Assembly (NCBI GenBank): GCA_902575065.1
Contig: CACGPU010000002.1
Span: forward strand, 1 to 64,000
Origin: an uncultured Alphaproteobacteria bacterium
GTDB lineage: Bacteria > Pseudomonadota > Alphaproteobacteria > HIMB59
Length of the DNA stretch: 64,000 nt
Direction: 5' to 3'
Shown here: positions 50,058 to 59,248 of the stretch, one piece after another
Numbering within the stretch: position 1 is the first letter of the stretch
Layout: each line of letters begins with the position of its first letter
Notes under the pieces: model-generated
Seen by the model: only the letters and a program-made list of their open reading frames with translations
Database searches by the model: none
Told to the model about the DNA's origin: nothing
Program-made: the position numbers and the translations under genes

Positions 50058-52610
50058 CTAAAAAATAGACATCAAATCCTTTTCAATTGATTTGAGTAAT
50101 TTTTCATCTTTGATTTTTTGGTTATTACTATTTGTTAATTGAAAAATATCGAAAACCTTTTCACCGTATGTGGAAATTTTTGCTGATTGGACACTTATTT
50201 TTTTGTCATGAAATACTCCTAAAATATCCATTAATAATCCAGGCCTATCGCCAGATAATATTTGAAAAGTAGTGACTTGCTTACTCATATCGTTATCAAT
50301 TGTAATTTGAGGATTTACAGTAAGTTTTTGTAAACCTTTGGTAAATGACCGTAAGGGTTTAAAATCTTTTTGATCAAGAGCACTCATTACATGTTTAGCT
50401 GCTCTTTTCTGTTCGTTTAAATCTAAAACACCTTTATTCAAAAAATTGGTTACCCAAAACACATCAATTACTTGATTGTTATTTAAAGATATTATTCTAG
50501 AACTAAGAATATTCGATTGAGAGTGTGTAAACCCCGAAACAATATCTTTTAAAATTCCTGGTCTATTTTTACTTGTGACAACAACAGCACTATATTCTTT
50601 ATTTTCATAATTAAGAAAATTTACAGAGTTAATAACCTTTGCTTTTTTATTTCTTTGGTAAATTTTAAAGATATCGACGATCATTCTTGATGAAAAGGCT
50701 TCCCAGAATTGATTTGGAAATTCATTTATCGAATTTTTTATAAACTTTTTTAAATTAACATCAGATTTTTGTAATACTGATTTCTTTAAAGATTCTTGAA
50801 CAGAAGTAGAATAAGTTTTTGTATCTAGACCTCTTTGCAGAAAATCTCTTGCATTATAAAATAAACTTCTAAGCAGGCTTATTCTCCATTCGTTTAGAAC
50901 GTTTGGTCCGACAGAGGCAATGTCACATAAGGTAAAAAGAAACAATGAGTTTATTTTTTCTTCTGTGTTTGCAATAGAAGTAAATTTAGCAATTGCCTCA
51001 GGACTTTGAGTGTCATTTTTAAAAGCTGTATCGCTCATTGCTAAATGATTTTCAACTAACCACAATGTCAATTCTTTTACTTCTTCTGATACAGGAAGTC
51101 TTTTTAGGACCTTTTTGGTCAACTCTGTTCCATAAACAGAATGATTTTTTGGCCCCTTCTTTCCAATGTCATGAAATAGTAAAGCGATGTGAAGGGCTTC
51201 TCTTGAGGATAGCCTGCTATATATTTCATTATAAAAGGATTTTTGTCTTAGCTCATTTAGGTTGTGCAGTGTTAATAATAAGTGTTCGTCGGTGGTGTAG
51301 TGATGATAAATATCAAACTGCACTTGTCCCCAAACTCTGCCAAACTCAGGAAATATTTCGCTAAATAGCTGGGTATCATTAAAATCATGAAGGGCTTGTA
51401 TAGGATTTTTTTTGGAGACAACAATATTTAAAAATGATTGGAGGTGCTGTTTATCTGTGGTTTTTTTTAAAACTTTTCTTTTTTCCTCGACGGTCTTTAA
51501 AAAGCGAGGATGAATGAGTAAATTATGTTCCAAGGATTTTTCAAAGACGTTTGCCCATTTTAGTTGAAGGTTTTTAGCGGTATTATTTTTTAAATTCAGA
51601 AAACCTTTTTCAATTATAAATTCTTTTTCTAATGATTTAGTTTTAGTGGGTTTTCTTTTATAAATTGTTTTGATTATTAAATCCTCTGGAAGCTTTGAAT
51701 AAAAGGCTCTTAAGAGAGAATTAATCTTTGCAACATTCACAAACAAATCTTTCATAAAAATCTCCACTCCTTTTTCCTTCTTTTTATCTTTGTAAGAGAG
51801 TTTTTTTGAAACTTTTAATTGATTTTCGATAGATAGAACATCACCTTTGCTTTCGTTAAATAAATGAATAAATGCTCGAATGGTTAAGAGAAATTTCCAA
51901 GCATTCTTTAATTCTTTAATTTCCTCTTTGGTATAGATATTAACAGACGTTAAGTCTTCTAATTTATAAATGTTAAACATAAAGATCGATACCCACAGTA
52001 TGGTATGAATATCTCTAAGACCCCCAATACCCTCTTTGATATTCGGCTCTAAATTACTTTTAATTCCTATTCGATAGTCATGTCTTTCAACCAACTCTAT
52101 AAGCTTTAATTCGCTGAGCTTTAGGGGATTTTGTTTTCCAATTAAAATCTTAATGGACCGAACAAACTCACCGTATTGAATTTCATCACCAATGATAAAT
52201 CGACTCTCAACAAATTTTGTAATTGTTTTTATATCTTTCTTAGAGTCGATTAATGCCTGTTTAATTGTTAAGAAAGATATTCCAACTTCTAATCCAATAT
52301 CCCACAGTGTATTATTTAATTGAGTAATAAAATCTCTTATATTTTTATTAGATTTTTTATAAATAAATAGTAAGTCAACATCACTTTTTGGTGACAAGTC
52401 ATGTCTGCCGTACCCACCTACAGCGATTAAAGAGAAATCTTCTATTGGATAAATATTATAAATTCCTTTAACTATTTCTTTTACAACTGTATCCACAAGA
52501 TCTGTATGATTTTTATTAAAATAGAAGCCATCATTAGTTGATGCTAATTTTTGAAATAATTTAACCTTATTTGATTGATACTTCTTTTTTATTTGAGAGA
52601 TATCTTTCAT
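50058..52610 (-). CDS. glnD: PII uridylyltransferase/uridylyl-removing enzyme
   Basis: Bifunctional nitrogen sensor that modifies PII. The nucleotidyltransferase domain has GGYGRHDLSPKSDVDLLF (about residues 70-87), followed by the GlnD PII-UTase helical domain with GGLRDIHT. The HD domain has LLFHDIGKKGPKNHS. Two C-terminal ACT domains begin near SAVVVTSKNRPGIL and ILSGDRPGLLMD. The ATG at 52610 (850 aa) fits better than the longer frame from 52649. It is divergent from an ATP-grasp-like gene, 49 bp apart. Confidence 0.96.
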   Translation of the reverse strand: MKDISQIKKKYQSNKVKLFQKLASTNDGFYFNKNHTDLVDTVVKEIVKGIYNIYPIEDFSLIAVGGYGRHDLSPKSDVDLLFIYKKSNKNIRDFITQLNNTLWDIGLEVGISFLTIKQALIDSKKDIKTITKFVESRFIIGDEIQYGEFVRSIKILIGKQNPLKLSELKLIELVERHDYRIGIKSNLEPNIKEGIGGLRDIHTILWVSIFMFNIYKLEDLTSVNIYTKEEIKELKNAWKFLLTIRAFIHLFNESKGDVLSIENQLKVSKKLSYKDKKKEKGVEIFMKDLFVNVAKINSLLRAFYSKLPEDLIIKTIYKRKPTKTKSLEKEFIIEKGFLNLKNNTAKNLQLKWANVFEKSLEHNLLIHPRFLKTVEEKRKVLKKTTDKQHLQSFLNIVVSKKNPIQALHDFNDTQLFSEIFPEFGRVWGQVQFDIYHHYTTDEHLLLTLHNLNELRQKSFYNEIYSRLSSREALHIALLFHDIGKKGPKNHSVYGTELTKKVLKRLPVSEEVKELTLWLVENHLAMSDTAFKNDTQSPEAIAKFTSIANTEEKINSLFLFTLCDIASVGPNVLNEWRISLLRSLFYNARDFLQRGLDTKTYSTSVQESLKKSVLQKSDVNLKKFIKNSINEFPNQFWEAFSSRMIVDIFKIYQRNKKAKVINSVNFLNYENKEYSAVVVTSKNRPGILKDIVSGFTHSQSNILSSRIISLNNNQVIDVFWVTNFLNKGVLDLNEQKRAAKHVMSALDQKDFKPLRSFTKGLQKLTVNPQITIDNDMSKQVTTFQILSGDRPGLLMDILGVFHDKKISVQSAKISTYGEKVFDIFQLTNSNNQKIKDEKLLKSIEKDLMSIF

Positions 52611-52659
52611 TAATAAAACTTTAACATTGTATATATGTAATGGTCTCAAGAATCAATTT

Positions 52660-53514
52660 ATGTCATCAATAACTGTTTCAGACGTAATTAGTACTATTCT
52701 TCGAGGGCTGAGAGATGTTTATTTTTTGATTAGCTTATATGAATCTACCTCATCAAATAAAAAAAAAATAATCTGTTACCCTAGAAGGCCTTTGAATCCA
52801 CTTTATACTTTAGCTAAAGTTAGATGGGGCTTGCCAGTTAGGTTTACGTCCTCCCCAGAACTAGCTGACATAGAATTATATTTTTATGACAAAACTAATA
52901 GTAACTACCAAGTCTCTGGAAATCCAAAAAAAATAGTAATAAATAAAAATTGCACTGACATCAGTAAATCTAATGTTGATAAAGTTTTCTTAGAGATTTT
53001 TGGTTATTCTCTGAGCTTAGATCCAAAAAACTTTCATGGTTCAATTTTAGAAAAATCGGAGCAAAATGCAAAACATGACGGGAAGATTATAAATAGTTCT
53101 TCGTTAGGATTTAAAATTTATAAAAATAAGGTTTACCAAAAATTAATTAATAATATTTATAACGAATTTGCTATCGATTATAGGGTCGTATGGGTTAAAG
53201 ATGAAATTGTATTAGCTTACGTGAAATTTGCTCAAAAAGAATATCGCTTTAAATCTAAAACTGTTTATTCAAAAATAGTCTCAATTTGTTCTTTATTTGA
53301 AAATGAAGAGATTAGTTTAATAAATGAATTTTGTAAAAAATTTAAACTAGATTTTGGGGAGTTAGACATTTTAAGAGATAGGGATACGAAAAAAATTTAC
53401 ATTGTTGATGTCAATAAAACTGCTTGGGGTCCGCCAGATAAGATTTCACTTGAGGATGGAAAAAAAGCTATTGCACTTATTAATGACAAGTTTAGAAAAA
53501 GCTATTTAATCTAA
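52660..53514 (+). CDS. ATP-grasp-like protein, hypothetical
   Basis: The start is placed at ATG 52660 (284 aa). The C-terminal third holds a degenerate ATP-grasp metal-binding signature, FGELDILRDRDTKKIYIVDVNKTAWGPP (about 235-262; Glu/Asp and N-K in place of E-x-N). FAIDYRVVWVKDEIVLAYVKFA fits the preceding ATP-grasp strand pair. The N-terminal part, including CYPRRPLNPLYTLAKVRWGLP, is characteristic but unassigned. Related proteins are found near sulfotransferase or surface-polysaccharide genes. The substrate is unknown. Confidence 0.55.
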   Translation: MSSITVSDVISTILRGLRDVYFLISLYESTSSNKKKIICYPRRPLNPLYTLAKVRWGLPVRFTSSPELADIELYFYDKTNSNYQVSGNPKKIVINKNCTDISKSNVDKVFLEIFGYSLSLDPKNFHGSILEKSEQNAKHDGKIINSSSLGFKIYKNKVYQKLINNIYNEFAIDYRVVWVKDEIVLAYVKFAQKEYRFKSKTVYSKIVSICSLFENEEISLINEFCKKFKLDFGELDILRDRDTKKIYIVDVNKTAWGPPDKISLEDGKKAIALINDKFRKSYLI

Positions 53515-53539
53515 CCCTCCCTATTAATTTAGAGAGGGT
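53514..53539. terminator. Possible bidirectional terminator hairpin
   Basis: ACCCTCCCT (53514-53522) and AGAGAGGGT (53531-53539) form a 9-pair stem with one mismatch and an 8-base loop. It lies between the convergent ATP-grasp-like gene and the secreted choice-of-anchor-I gene. It lacks a clear U-run on either strand, so termination would be weak or Rho-assisted. Confidence 0.45.
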
Positions 53540-53552
53540 AAAATAAATATTA

Positions 53553-55112
53553 CTAATCAATTATAACTTCGTAAATAGCAGTTGAACCCGAAAGTTCATA
53601 GGCTCCAATCAATAAAGGAGTTCCTTTTCTGACATGATAAAGTGGAGGTGTCTTGTCGGCAGGTATAAAAACTAATGATTCAGGAGATATGTCACCACCA
53701 GTTTGTTTTGTACCATCTCCAAAAAAGTTTCTACCATTAAAATATCCAAGAAATTTTGGTTTTACCATACCAGTAATATCGTACATCATGATACCGCCCT
53801 GTCTTTCAAGACCTACAAAAGCTATTGTTCTTCCATCAATTTCTCCAACTGTAAGAGCCTCTGGCTCTGCACCTTTATCGTCACTTCTGTCATCAAAAGA
53901 TCCCGCATCCTCATTCCAGTTAAAAAAACCTGAAAACGCTGTTCTAACAGCAATATCATTACCGCTATCATAAATAATTTGTCCGGTATTACCGTCTAAA
54001 ATTGAAAAAGATCTTCCGCCGTAGGTATAGATTTCTTCATAAAAACCGTCACCATCAGCATCTCCCATAGTAGTAGTTGTTTTTAACCTACCGAGATTTG
54101 ATTTTTTTTGTAGCTCTGAGGCATTAGGAAAGACTGAAGGGTCTAAAGTTAAATCAGCGACCCTTACCTCTTCTGAGAATCCATCGTAATCTTTTGCATC
54201 TCCCTCATTAGCCATTAAAACATAATCATACATTTCACCATTAATCTCTTTACTGACAACTACCATGGTGTCTGGTTGATACATTCCTTTAACCGGCCAA
54301 GGCTGTATATTAACTCTGTTATCCTTATTCGAAGCATCAAGAGCGGACTGAGACCAATCTTTATAGCCTAAACCAAAGTAATCAGTAACTATGCCCAAAC
54401 TAATATCTATCTTTGCAATAACGTTATTTTCTTGAAGAGCTACATAAGCTCTTTTAGAGTCACCGCTAACTGCTATAAACTCTGGTTCAGCATCATACAA
54501 AAAAGATGATCCAGGTTTTACAATTCTGCCACCCTCTGGAGCCCCATTGTAATAAAAGTTTATATTTCTGATTTTATCTTCACTAGGGCCAACAAACCAT
54601 TTGTTTAAATCAATAATTGAAACAGATCCTTTGGGATCAACAGTGTAGTCATCATTTGGCTCACCCTCATTGGCGACCAATGCATATTTCCCATCCGGAG
54701 TAAATACAACATTATCAGGCAGCGCACCTACTGAGTACCCAAAAGCCAATTTTAATGTATTAAGATTATAGAACAAAACAGCACCATTGTCTTGTTTGTC
54801 TTCTGCCTCGATTGCTAAAGCAAGCAAACCTGCTTGTTCTGAAACAGCAACACTGTTTATTCCACCAACACCTGCTCTTGGTTTGATTGAAATTAATTTT
54901 TCTGTATATGGTAATCTTGTAATATCTAAAACATCTATAGATTTTGTTAGATTGTTTGTTACAAATATTCTGTTTCTTTGAGAGTCGTAAGCTAAAATTT
55001 CTGATCCACCTTCGTCCCATGAAAAAGTTGAATAGCCTGAGATTTTATTAAGTTCCAATGCATTTACATTGAAAAAAACAAAGCTTAAAAGCATTGATAA
55101 TAATAATTTCAT
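53553..55112 (-). CDS. Secreted choice-of-anchor I family protein (beta-propeller)
   Basis: A signal peptide from ATG 55112 (MKLLLSM...NA, about 1-19), with GGAG upstream, decides the start; 519 aa. The body is a YVTN-like beta-propeller: RNRIFVTNNLTKSIDVLDI near 43-61, FTPDGKYALVANEGEPNDDYTVDPKGSVSIIDL near 138-170, and FVGLERQGGIMMYDITG near 430. ANEGEPNDDYTVDP-type motifs define the choice-of-anchor I/alkaline-phosphatase-related group. Its position beside ppx-ppk-phoR-pst suggests phosphate-ester acquisition, which is inference. No C-terminal anchor is obvious. Confidence 0.8.
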   Translation of the reverse strand: MKLLLSMLLSFVFFNVNALELNKISGYSTFSWDEGGSEILAYDSQRNRIFVTNNLTKSIDVLDITRLPYTEKLISIKPRAGVGGINSVAVSEQAGLLALAIEAEDKQDNGAVLFYNLNTLKLAFGYSVGALPDNVVFTPDGKYALVANEGEPNDDYTVDPKGSVSIIDLNKWFVGPSEDKIRNINFYYNGAPEGGRIVKPGSSFLYDAEPEFIAVSGDSKRAYVALQENNVIAKIDISLGIVTDYFGLGYKDWSQSALDASNKDNRVNIQPWPVKGMYQPDTMVVVSKEINGEMYDYVLMANEGDAKDYDGFSEEVRVADLTLDPSVFPNASELQKKSNLGRLKTTTTMGDADGDGFYEEIYTYGGRSFSILDGNTGQIIYDSGNDIAVRTAFSGFFNWNEDAGSFDDRSDDKGAEPEALTVGEIDGRTIAFVGLERQGGIMMYDITGMVKPKFLGYFNGRNFFGDGTKQTGGDISPESLVFIPADKTPPLYHVRKGTPLLIGAYELSGSTAIYEVIID

Positions 55113-55135
55113 TATTTTTTCTCCAAATACCAAAG

Positions 55136-55190
55136 AATATTAGATTTATTGATTATGTAATTTTAATTAAAAAAATATTAATCTAATATT
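55136..55190. repeat. 11-bp perfect inverted repeat upstream of the secreted protein
   Basis: AATATTAGATT (55136-55146) and AATCTAATATT (55180-55190) are exact inverted copies with a 33-bp centre, filling the 76-bp gap between ppx and the secreted propeller gene. It could be a pair of operator half-sites, a transcript hairpin ending ppx, or both. Confidence 0.45.
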
Positions 55191-56649
55191 AAAATTTTCT
55201 AATAAGGTTATAAAGCTGTTCAGTTTTGCCTGATTTTGGTACTTTTTGAATAGACGAAACCTTTTTTTGCTCTGCCAATGTTAAAGATTTAAGATCAAGC
55301 TGTTTTAATAAAAAAGAAGAACCCTTAGTTATAGAGTATAAAAAATTTAATACACACCCAATCTGATAAGCTAACTTTTTTTCGTCACTTGATAAATAAG
55401 ATAAATAGGTACTTAATTCTTTTTCAATAACCCTTTGGTCTAAGATATTTTTCGTGTGCCTTAAATACACTAAATATGCAATAAATACTTTTTCTGATTG
55501 TTCTATTCCTACTAGAGGACTATTTAATATTAGGTTGAATGCATAAGAAGCTCTAATTTTGGCTGTTTGCTCCCATCCCAAATCTGAAATAATGCATGAG
55601 AGTTTTATTACTCTCAGTTGGTTAGGGGACATTTTTAAATTTATAAATTTTAAATAAACATTTTTAATCCAAGCAAAAGTCTTTTTATTAAATATTAAAA
55701 AACGACATCTACTTTTAGCTATTAATTCTAAAGAAATTTCAGTTGGATCTAAAACCCTTTGCTTTTTGGGAAGATTTTCGTAAATGAAACCCTCTCTAAT
55801 CCCGTATCTTGGATAAATAAACTGCTCGCAGTTTGATAATTTTAACACCTTGTCCAATACTTCTATTGCAATATGAATATGTTTTATTCTGTCGACAGAA
55901 ATTTTCGGAATTTTTTGTAGGTCGTCAATCCCAATTTTTTGTAATTCTGATTTTAATTCATAAAAATTTTTCCGAGAGATACTCAAGTTGTGTATTTCAT
56001 TAAAGGGCAATTTATTAAAATAAATATAACATCTTGCAATTGTCCTAAATGCTCCACCAATTAAATAGAAGATTTTTTGATTTTTATGTTTTGAATTTAT
56101 TTCTTTGTTAATTTTTTTATGCTCTTTATGTTCTTTAGTGAAGTTTAATATACCCAAAGGAAAAGAAGATATATTTTTAATTTTATGTGGTGTTATTTGT
56201 GCTAATTCAAGACTGCCACCTCCCATATCAATAATGGTCCCATTGGCCCTAGGTATTGCAGAACGAACGCCTAGTGTGGCATAGGAGGCCTCTTGTCTTC
56301 CAGATAAAGTTAAAACTTTTCCCTTAAAAACTTTTTGTATCTTATTTGTAATTTGTTTTTTGTTAGAAGCATTTCGAATTGCTGCAGTACACAAAGCGAC
56401 AGAGTGGTTAGGTTTTATTTCTTCAATTATTGAGTTAAAAAAAATTATTGAGTTGATACATTTTTTTTCAGCCTCTTTGCTGATCAATTTTGTTTTTGGA
56501 AGGTATTCACCTAACCCACAAAAAAATTTTTTATTATAGAGCACATCAGGGCTTCTCATATTGCCCCTAAATACACACAATCTTACTGAATTTGACCCTA
56601 TATCTATTACTGCAATAGAATCTTTTTTATTAAGCATATTATATTGCAT
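55189..56649 (-). CDS. ppx: Exopolyphosphatase (Ppx/GppA family)
   Basis: Hydrolyses polyphosphate or pppGpp. The ASKHA fold motifs are AVIDIGSNSVRLCVF (about residues 13-27) and GTIIDMGGGSLELAQI (about 138-153, D-G-G-G-S type with catalytic Glu region upstream). A C-terminal helical HD-like part spans about 310-486. Length 486 aa. It is divergent from sixA-ppk1 with 11 bp between starts, so polyphosphate degradation and synthesis genes share a promoter region. Confidence 0.93.
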   Translation of the reverse strand: MQYNMLNKKDSIAVIDIGSNSVRLCVFRGNMRSPDVLYNKKFFCGLGEYLPKTKLISKEAEKKCINSIIFFNSIIEEIKPNHSVALCTAAIRNASNKKQITNKIQKVFKGKVLTLSGRQEASYATLGVRSAIPRANGTIIDMGGGSLELAQITPHKIKNISSFPLGILNFTKEHKEHKKINKEINSKHKNQKIFYLIGGAFRTIARCYIYFNKLPFNEIHNLSISRKNFYELKSELQKIGIDDLQKIPKISVDRIKHIHIAIEVLDKVLKLSNCEQFIYPRYGIREGFIYENLPKKQRVLDPTEISLELIAKSRCRFLIFNKKTFAWIKNVYLKFINLKMSPNQLRVIKLSCIISDLGWEQTAKIRASYAFNLILNSPLVGIEQSEKVFIAYLVYLRHTKNILDQRVIEKELSTYLSYLSSDEKKLAYQIGCVLNFLYSITKGSSFLLKQLDLKSLTLAEQKKVSSIQKVPKSGKTEQLYNLIRKF

Positions 56650-56660
56650 ATATTTAACAG

Positions 56661-57170
56661 ATGATTGAAAAAAAACTATTTTTATTACGTCACGCTAAAT
56701 CCTCTTGGAAAAATTTAGAATTAGACGATCATGAAAGACCATTATCTGAGAGGGGGATTTTTAGTTGCAAAGTAATGGCAACGCATATTTTTAAAAAACT
56801 AAATTTTAAAGATATCTCAATTTTTTCATCGAATTCAAAAAGAACACAAGAGACTTGCAAAAAAATATTTAAAGACTCAATTAAAGTTAATTTTGAAAGT
56901 GAACTATATACTTTCAACTTTAACGATTTAATTAAATGGATAAAAAAAATTAAAATTAACAAAAATTTAATGATAGTAGGTCATAATCCAGCTTTGATTG
57001 ATTTAATTAACTATATTGCAAAAGATAAAATAATAAAATTTCCAACATGTGCATTTTGCGAGATTAATCTATATATTAATTCCTGGAGTGAGATAAAAAA
57101 AAATACTGGTGAAATTAAAGAACTACAATTAGTAAAAAGACTTAAAAGTTATAATTACAAGAATGAATAA
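56661..57170 (+). CDS. sixA: SixA-type phosphohistidine phosphatase
   Basis: Histidine-phosphatase superfamily, 169 aa. FLLRHAKSSW holds the catalytic R-H-x motif (residues 9-11 region). HERPLSERG near 28-36 and the second catalytic VGHNPAL near 110-116 are conserved. SixA dephosphorylates phosphohistidine in signalling or PTS proteins. Here it overlaps ppk1 by 8 bp and faces ppx, so a link to polyphosphate or phosphate signalling is likely but inferred. Confidence 0.88.
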   Translation: MIEKKLFLLRHAKSSWKNLELDDHERPLSERGIFSCKVMATHIFKKLNFKDISIFSSNSKRTQETCKKIFKDSIKVNFESELYTFNFNDLIKWIKKIKINKNLMIVGHNPALIDLINYIAKDKIIKFPTCAFCEINLYINSWSEIKKNTGEIKELQLVKRLKSYNYKNE

Positions 57171-59247
57171 GTATTTTAATAGAGAAATATCCTGGCTAAA
57201 ATTTAATGAGAGAGTAAATGAATTATCCTATGATAAAAACGTCCCAATTTTAGAACGACTAAATTTTATAAGTATTGCTGCATCAAACTTAGATGAATTT
57301 TTTTCAGTAAGAGTGGCTGGATTAATTGAACAGTTAAAACTCACTCCTAATAAAAAAAGTTTTGATGGAATGAAGATTGAGGATCAAATTAAAATTGTTG
57401 ACTCATTAACAAGAGGTTTGATTAAAAGGCAAAATGAATCGTATGGTCAAATTGAAAAAGAATTAAAAAAAAATAAAATCTATATTTTAAGAGATAAGTT
57501 TTTAAAAAAACATTTGTCCCACATAAAAAATTATTATTTGAATGAAATTATTTCGATTCTGACACCAATTACAGTTGATAGCACACACCCTTTGCCCTTT
57601 ATACCAAATTTAAGTTTGTGTCTTATCGCTAAAATTAAAAATAAAAAATCAAAAAAAGAATTTATCTCAGTTATGAGAGTATCAGATTTAAAACAACGCT
57701 TTCTTAAAATTATTGATAAACAGGGTATTTATTTTTATCCCGTAGAGTCAATAATTAACAATTATGTTGGGGATGTATTCCATGATTTTGATGTTATTGA
57801 TACAAATCTATTTCGCGTAATAAGGGACAGTGATTTAGAGGTTTTGGAGGAGGCAGACGATCTTATCAGAGAGTTTAAAAAACTTGTCAGGGAAAGAAAA
57901 AGAGGACAGGTAATCAGATTAGATGTTCAAAAAAGTCTTAATAATAATTTTAAATCATTCATCATTAACGAGTTGAATGTATCTGAAAATGAAATTTTTG
58001 AATACGAAGATCTACTGGGGTTCGACCAATTATCAGAAGTCTTTGGAAATATAAAAAACAAGAATTTAAATTATAAAAAATTTAAACCTCGTTTCCCACA
58101 GCGAATAAATGATTTTGGCGGTGATTGTTTTGCAGCAATCAAAAAAAAGGATTTAGTTGTACACCACCCTTTTGAGTCTTTTAATGTTGTTGTTAGTTTT
58201 TTAGATCAAGCATCAAACGACAAAAACGTTGTGGCAATTAAGCAAACTTTGTATCGCACTAGCGATCAATCGCCAATCATTGATGCACTCATTCGTGCTG
58301 CTGATGCTGGTAAATCTGTAACAGCAGTTGTTGAGTTAAAAGCAAGGTTTGATGAAGAAAAAAATCTACAGTGGGCATCAAATTTGGAAAAAGCTGGAGT
58401 TCAAGTAGTGTATGGTTTTTTAAATCTAAAAATTCATGCAAAAGTTTCCTTAGTTACTAGAAGAGAAAAAAAAAATTTAGTCCATTACGTTCACTATGGT
58501 ACTGGTAACTATCATCCTCAAACAGCAAAGGTTTATACAGATCTATCATTTTTTACTTGTAATAAAGATCTAGCATCTGATGCTATAAAATTATTTCATT
58601 ATATGAGTAGTTACAACATGGCAAAAGATTTTAAACGAATATCTTTCTCTCCATATAACTTAAGACAAAAACTATACGAACATATTGACTACGAAATAGG
58701 TTTATCAAAAATTAAAAAGCCAGCTAACATATGGATCAAGATGAATAATTTAGTTGATCAAGAAATAATTAACAAACTTTACGAAGCATCTAAAGCAGGA
58801 GTGAAAATTACTTGTTTAATTAGAGGTATCTGCTGCTTAGTTCCTGGTGTTAAAGGAATGTCAGAAAACATAGAAGTTAAAAGTATTGTAGGAAGATTTT
58901 TAGAGCATTCACGTGTAGTTTGTTTCGGAAAAGGCAATAAACTACCCAGTAAAAAAGCAAAAATTTATATTTCATCTGCTGACTGGATGACTAGAAATTT
59001 TGACAGGCGCGTGGAAACATTAGTTCCTATCGATAACAAAACTGTTCACGAACAAATTTTATATCAAATTATGTACACTGCCATTAACGATAATCAAAAT
59101 ACTTGGATACTCGACTCAGATGGAAATTATCAAAAAATAAACTCTAAACTAAAAATAGACTCACATAAATATTTTATGACCAACCCTAGTCTCTCAGGGA
59201 GAGGCACTGCTGCCAAAAAGGTCTATAAAAAAATAGAAAAACAATAA
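57163..59247 (+). CDS. ppk1: Polyphosphate kinase 1
   Basis: Synthesises polyphosphate from ATP. The N-terminal domain starts YFNREISWLKFNERVNE. VHHPFESFNVVVSFLDQA and the autophosphorylated His in NLKIHAKVSLV (about residue 425) define PPK1. HYGTGNYHPQTAK and the second catalytic His in FLEHSRVVCF follow. Length 694 aa is standard. Located between sixA and phoR in a phosphate cluster. Confidence 0.98.
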   Translation: MNKYFNREISWLKFNERVNELSYDKNVPILERLNFISIAASNLDEFFSVRVAGLIEQLKLTPNKKSFDGMKIEDQIKIVDSLTRGLIKRQNESYGQIEKELKKNKIYILRDKFLKKHLSHIKNYYLNEIISILTPITVDSTHPLPFIPNLSLCLIAKIKNKKSKKEFISVMRVSDLKQRFLKIIDKQGIYFYPVESIINNYVGDVFHDFDVIDTNLFRVIRDSDLEVLEEADDLIREFKKLVRERKRGQVIRLDVQKSLNNNFKSFIINELNVSENEIFEYEDLLGFDQLSEVFGNIKNKNLNYKKFKPRFPQRINDFGGDCFAAIKKKDLVVHHPFESFNVVVSFLDQASNDKNVVAIKQTLYRTSDQSPIIDALIRAADAGKSVTAVVELKARFDEEKNLQWASNLEKAGVQVVYGFLNLKIHAKVSLVTRREKKNLVHYVHYGTGNYHPQTAKVYTDLSFFTCNKDLASDAIKLFHYMSSYNMAKDFKRISFSPYNLRQKLYEHIDYEIGLSKIKKPANIWIKMNNLVDQEIINKLYEASKAGVKITCLIRGICCLVPGVKGMSENIEVKSIVGRFLEHSRVVCFGKGNKLPSKKAKIYISSADWMTRNFDRRVETLVPIDNKTVHEQILYQIMYTAINDNQNTWILDSDGNYQKINSKLKIDSHKYFMTNPSLSGRGTAAKKVYKKIEKQ

Positions 59248-59248
59248 A

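Noticed and set aside
54766-55020. Minus-strand frame in the choice-of-anchor gene
   Set aside because: An out-of-frame shadow of the secreted propeller gene, with Arg/Cys-rich composition unlike real proteins here.
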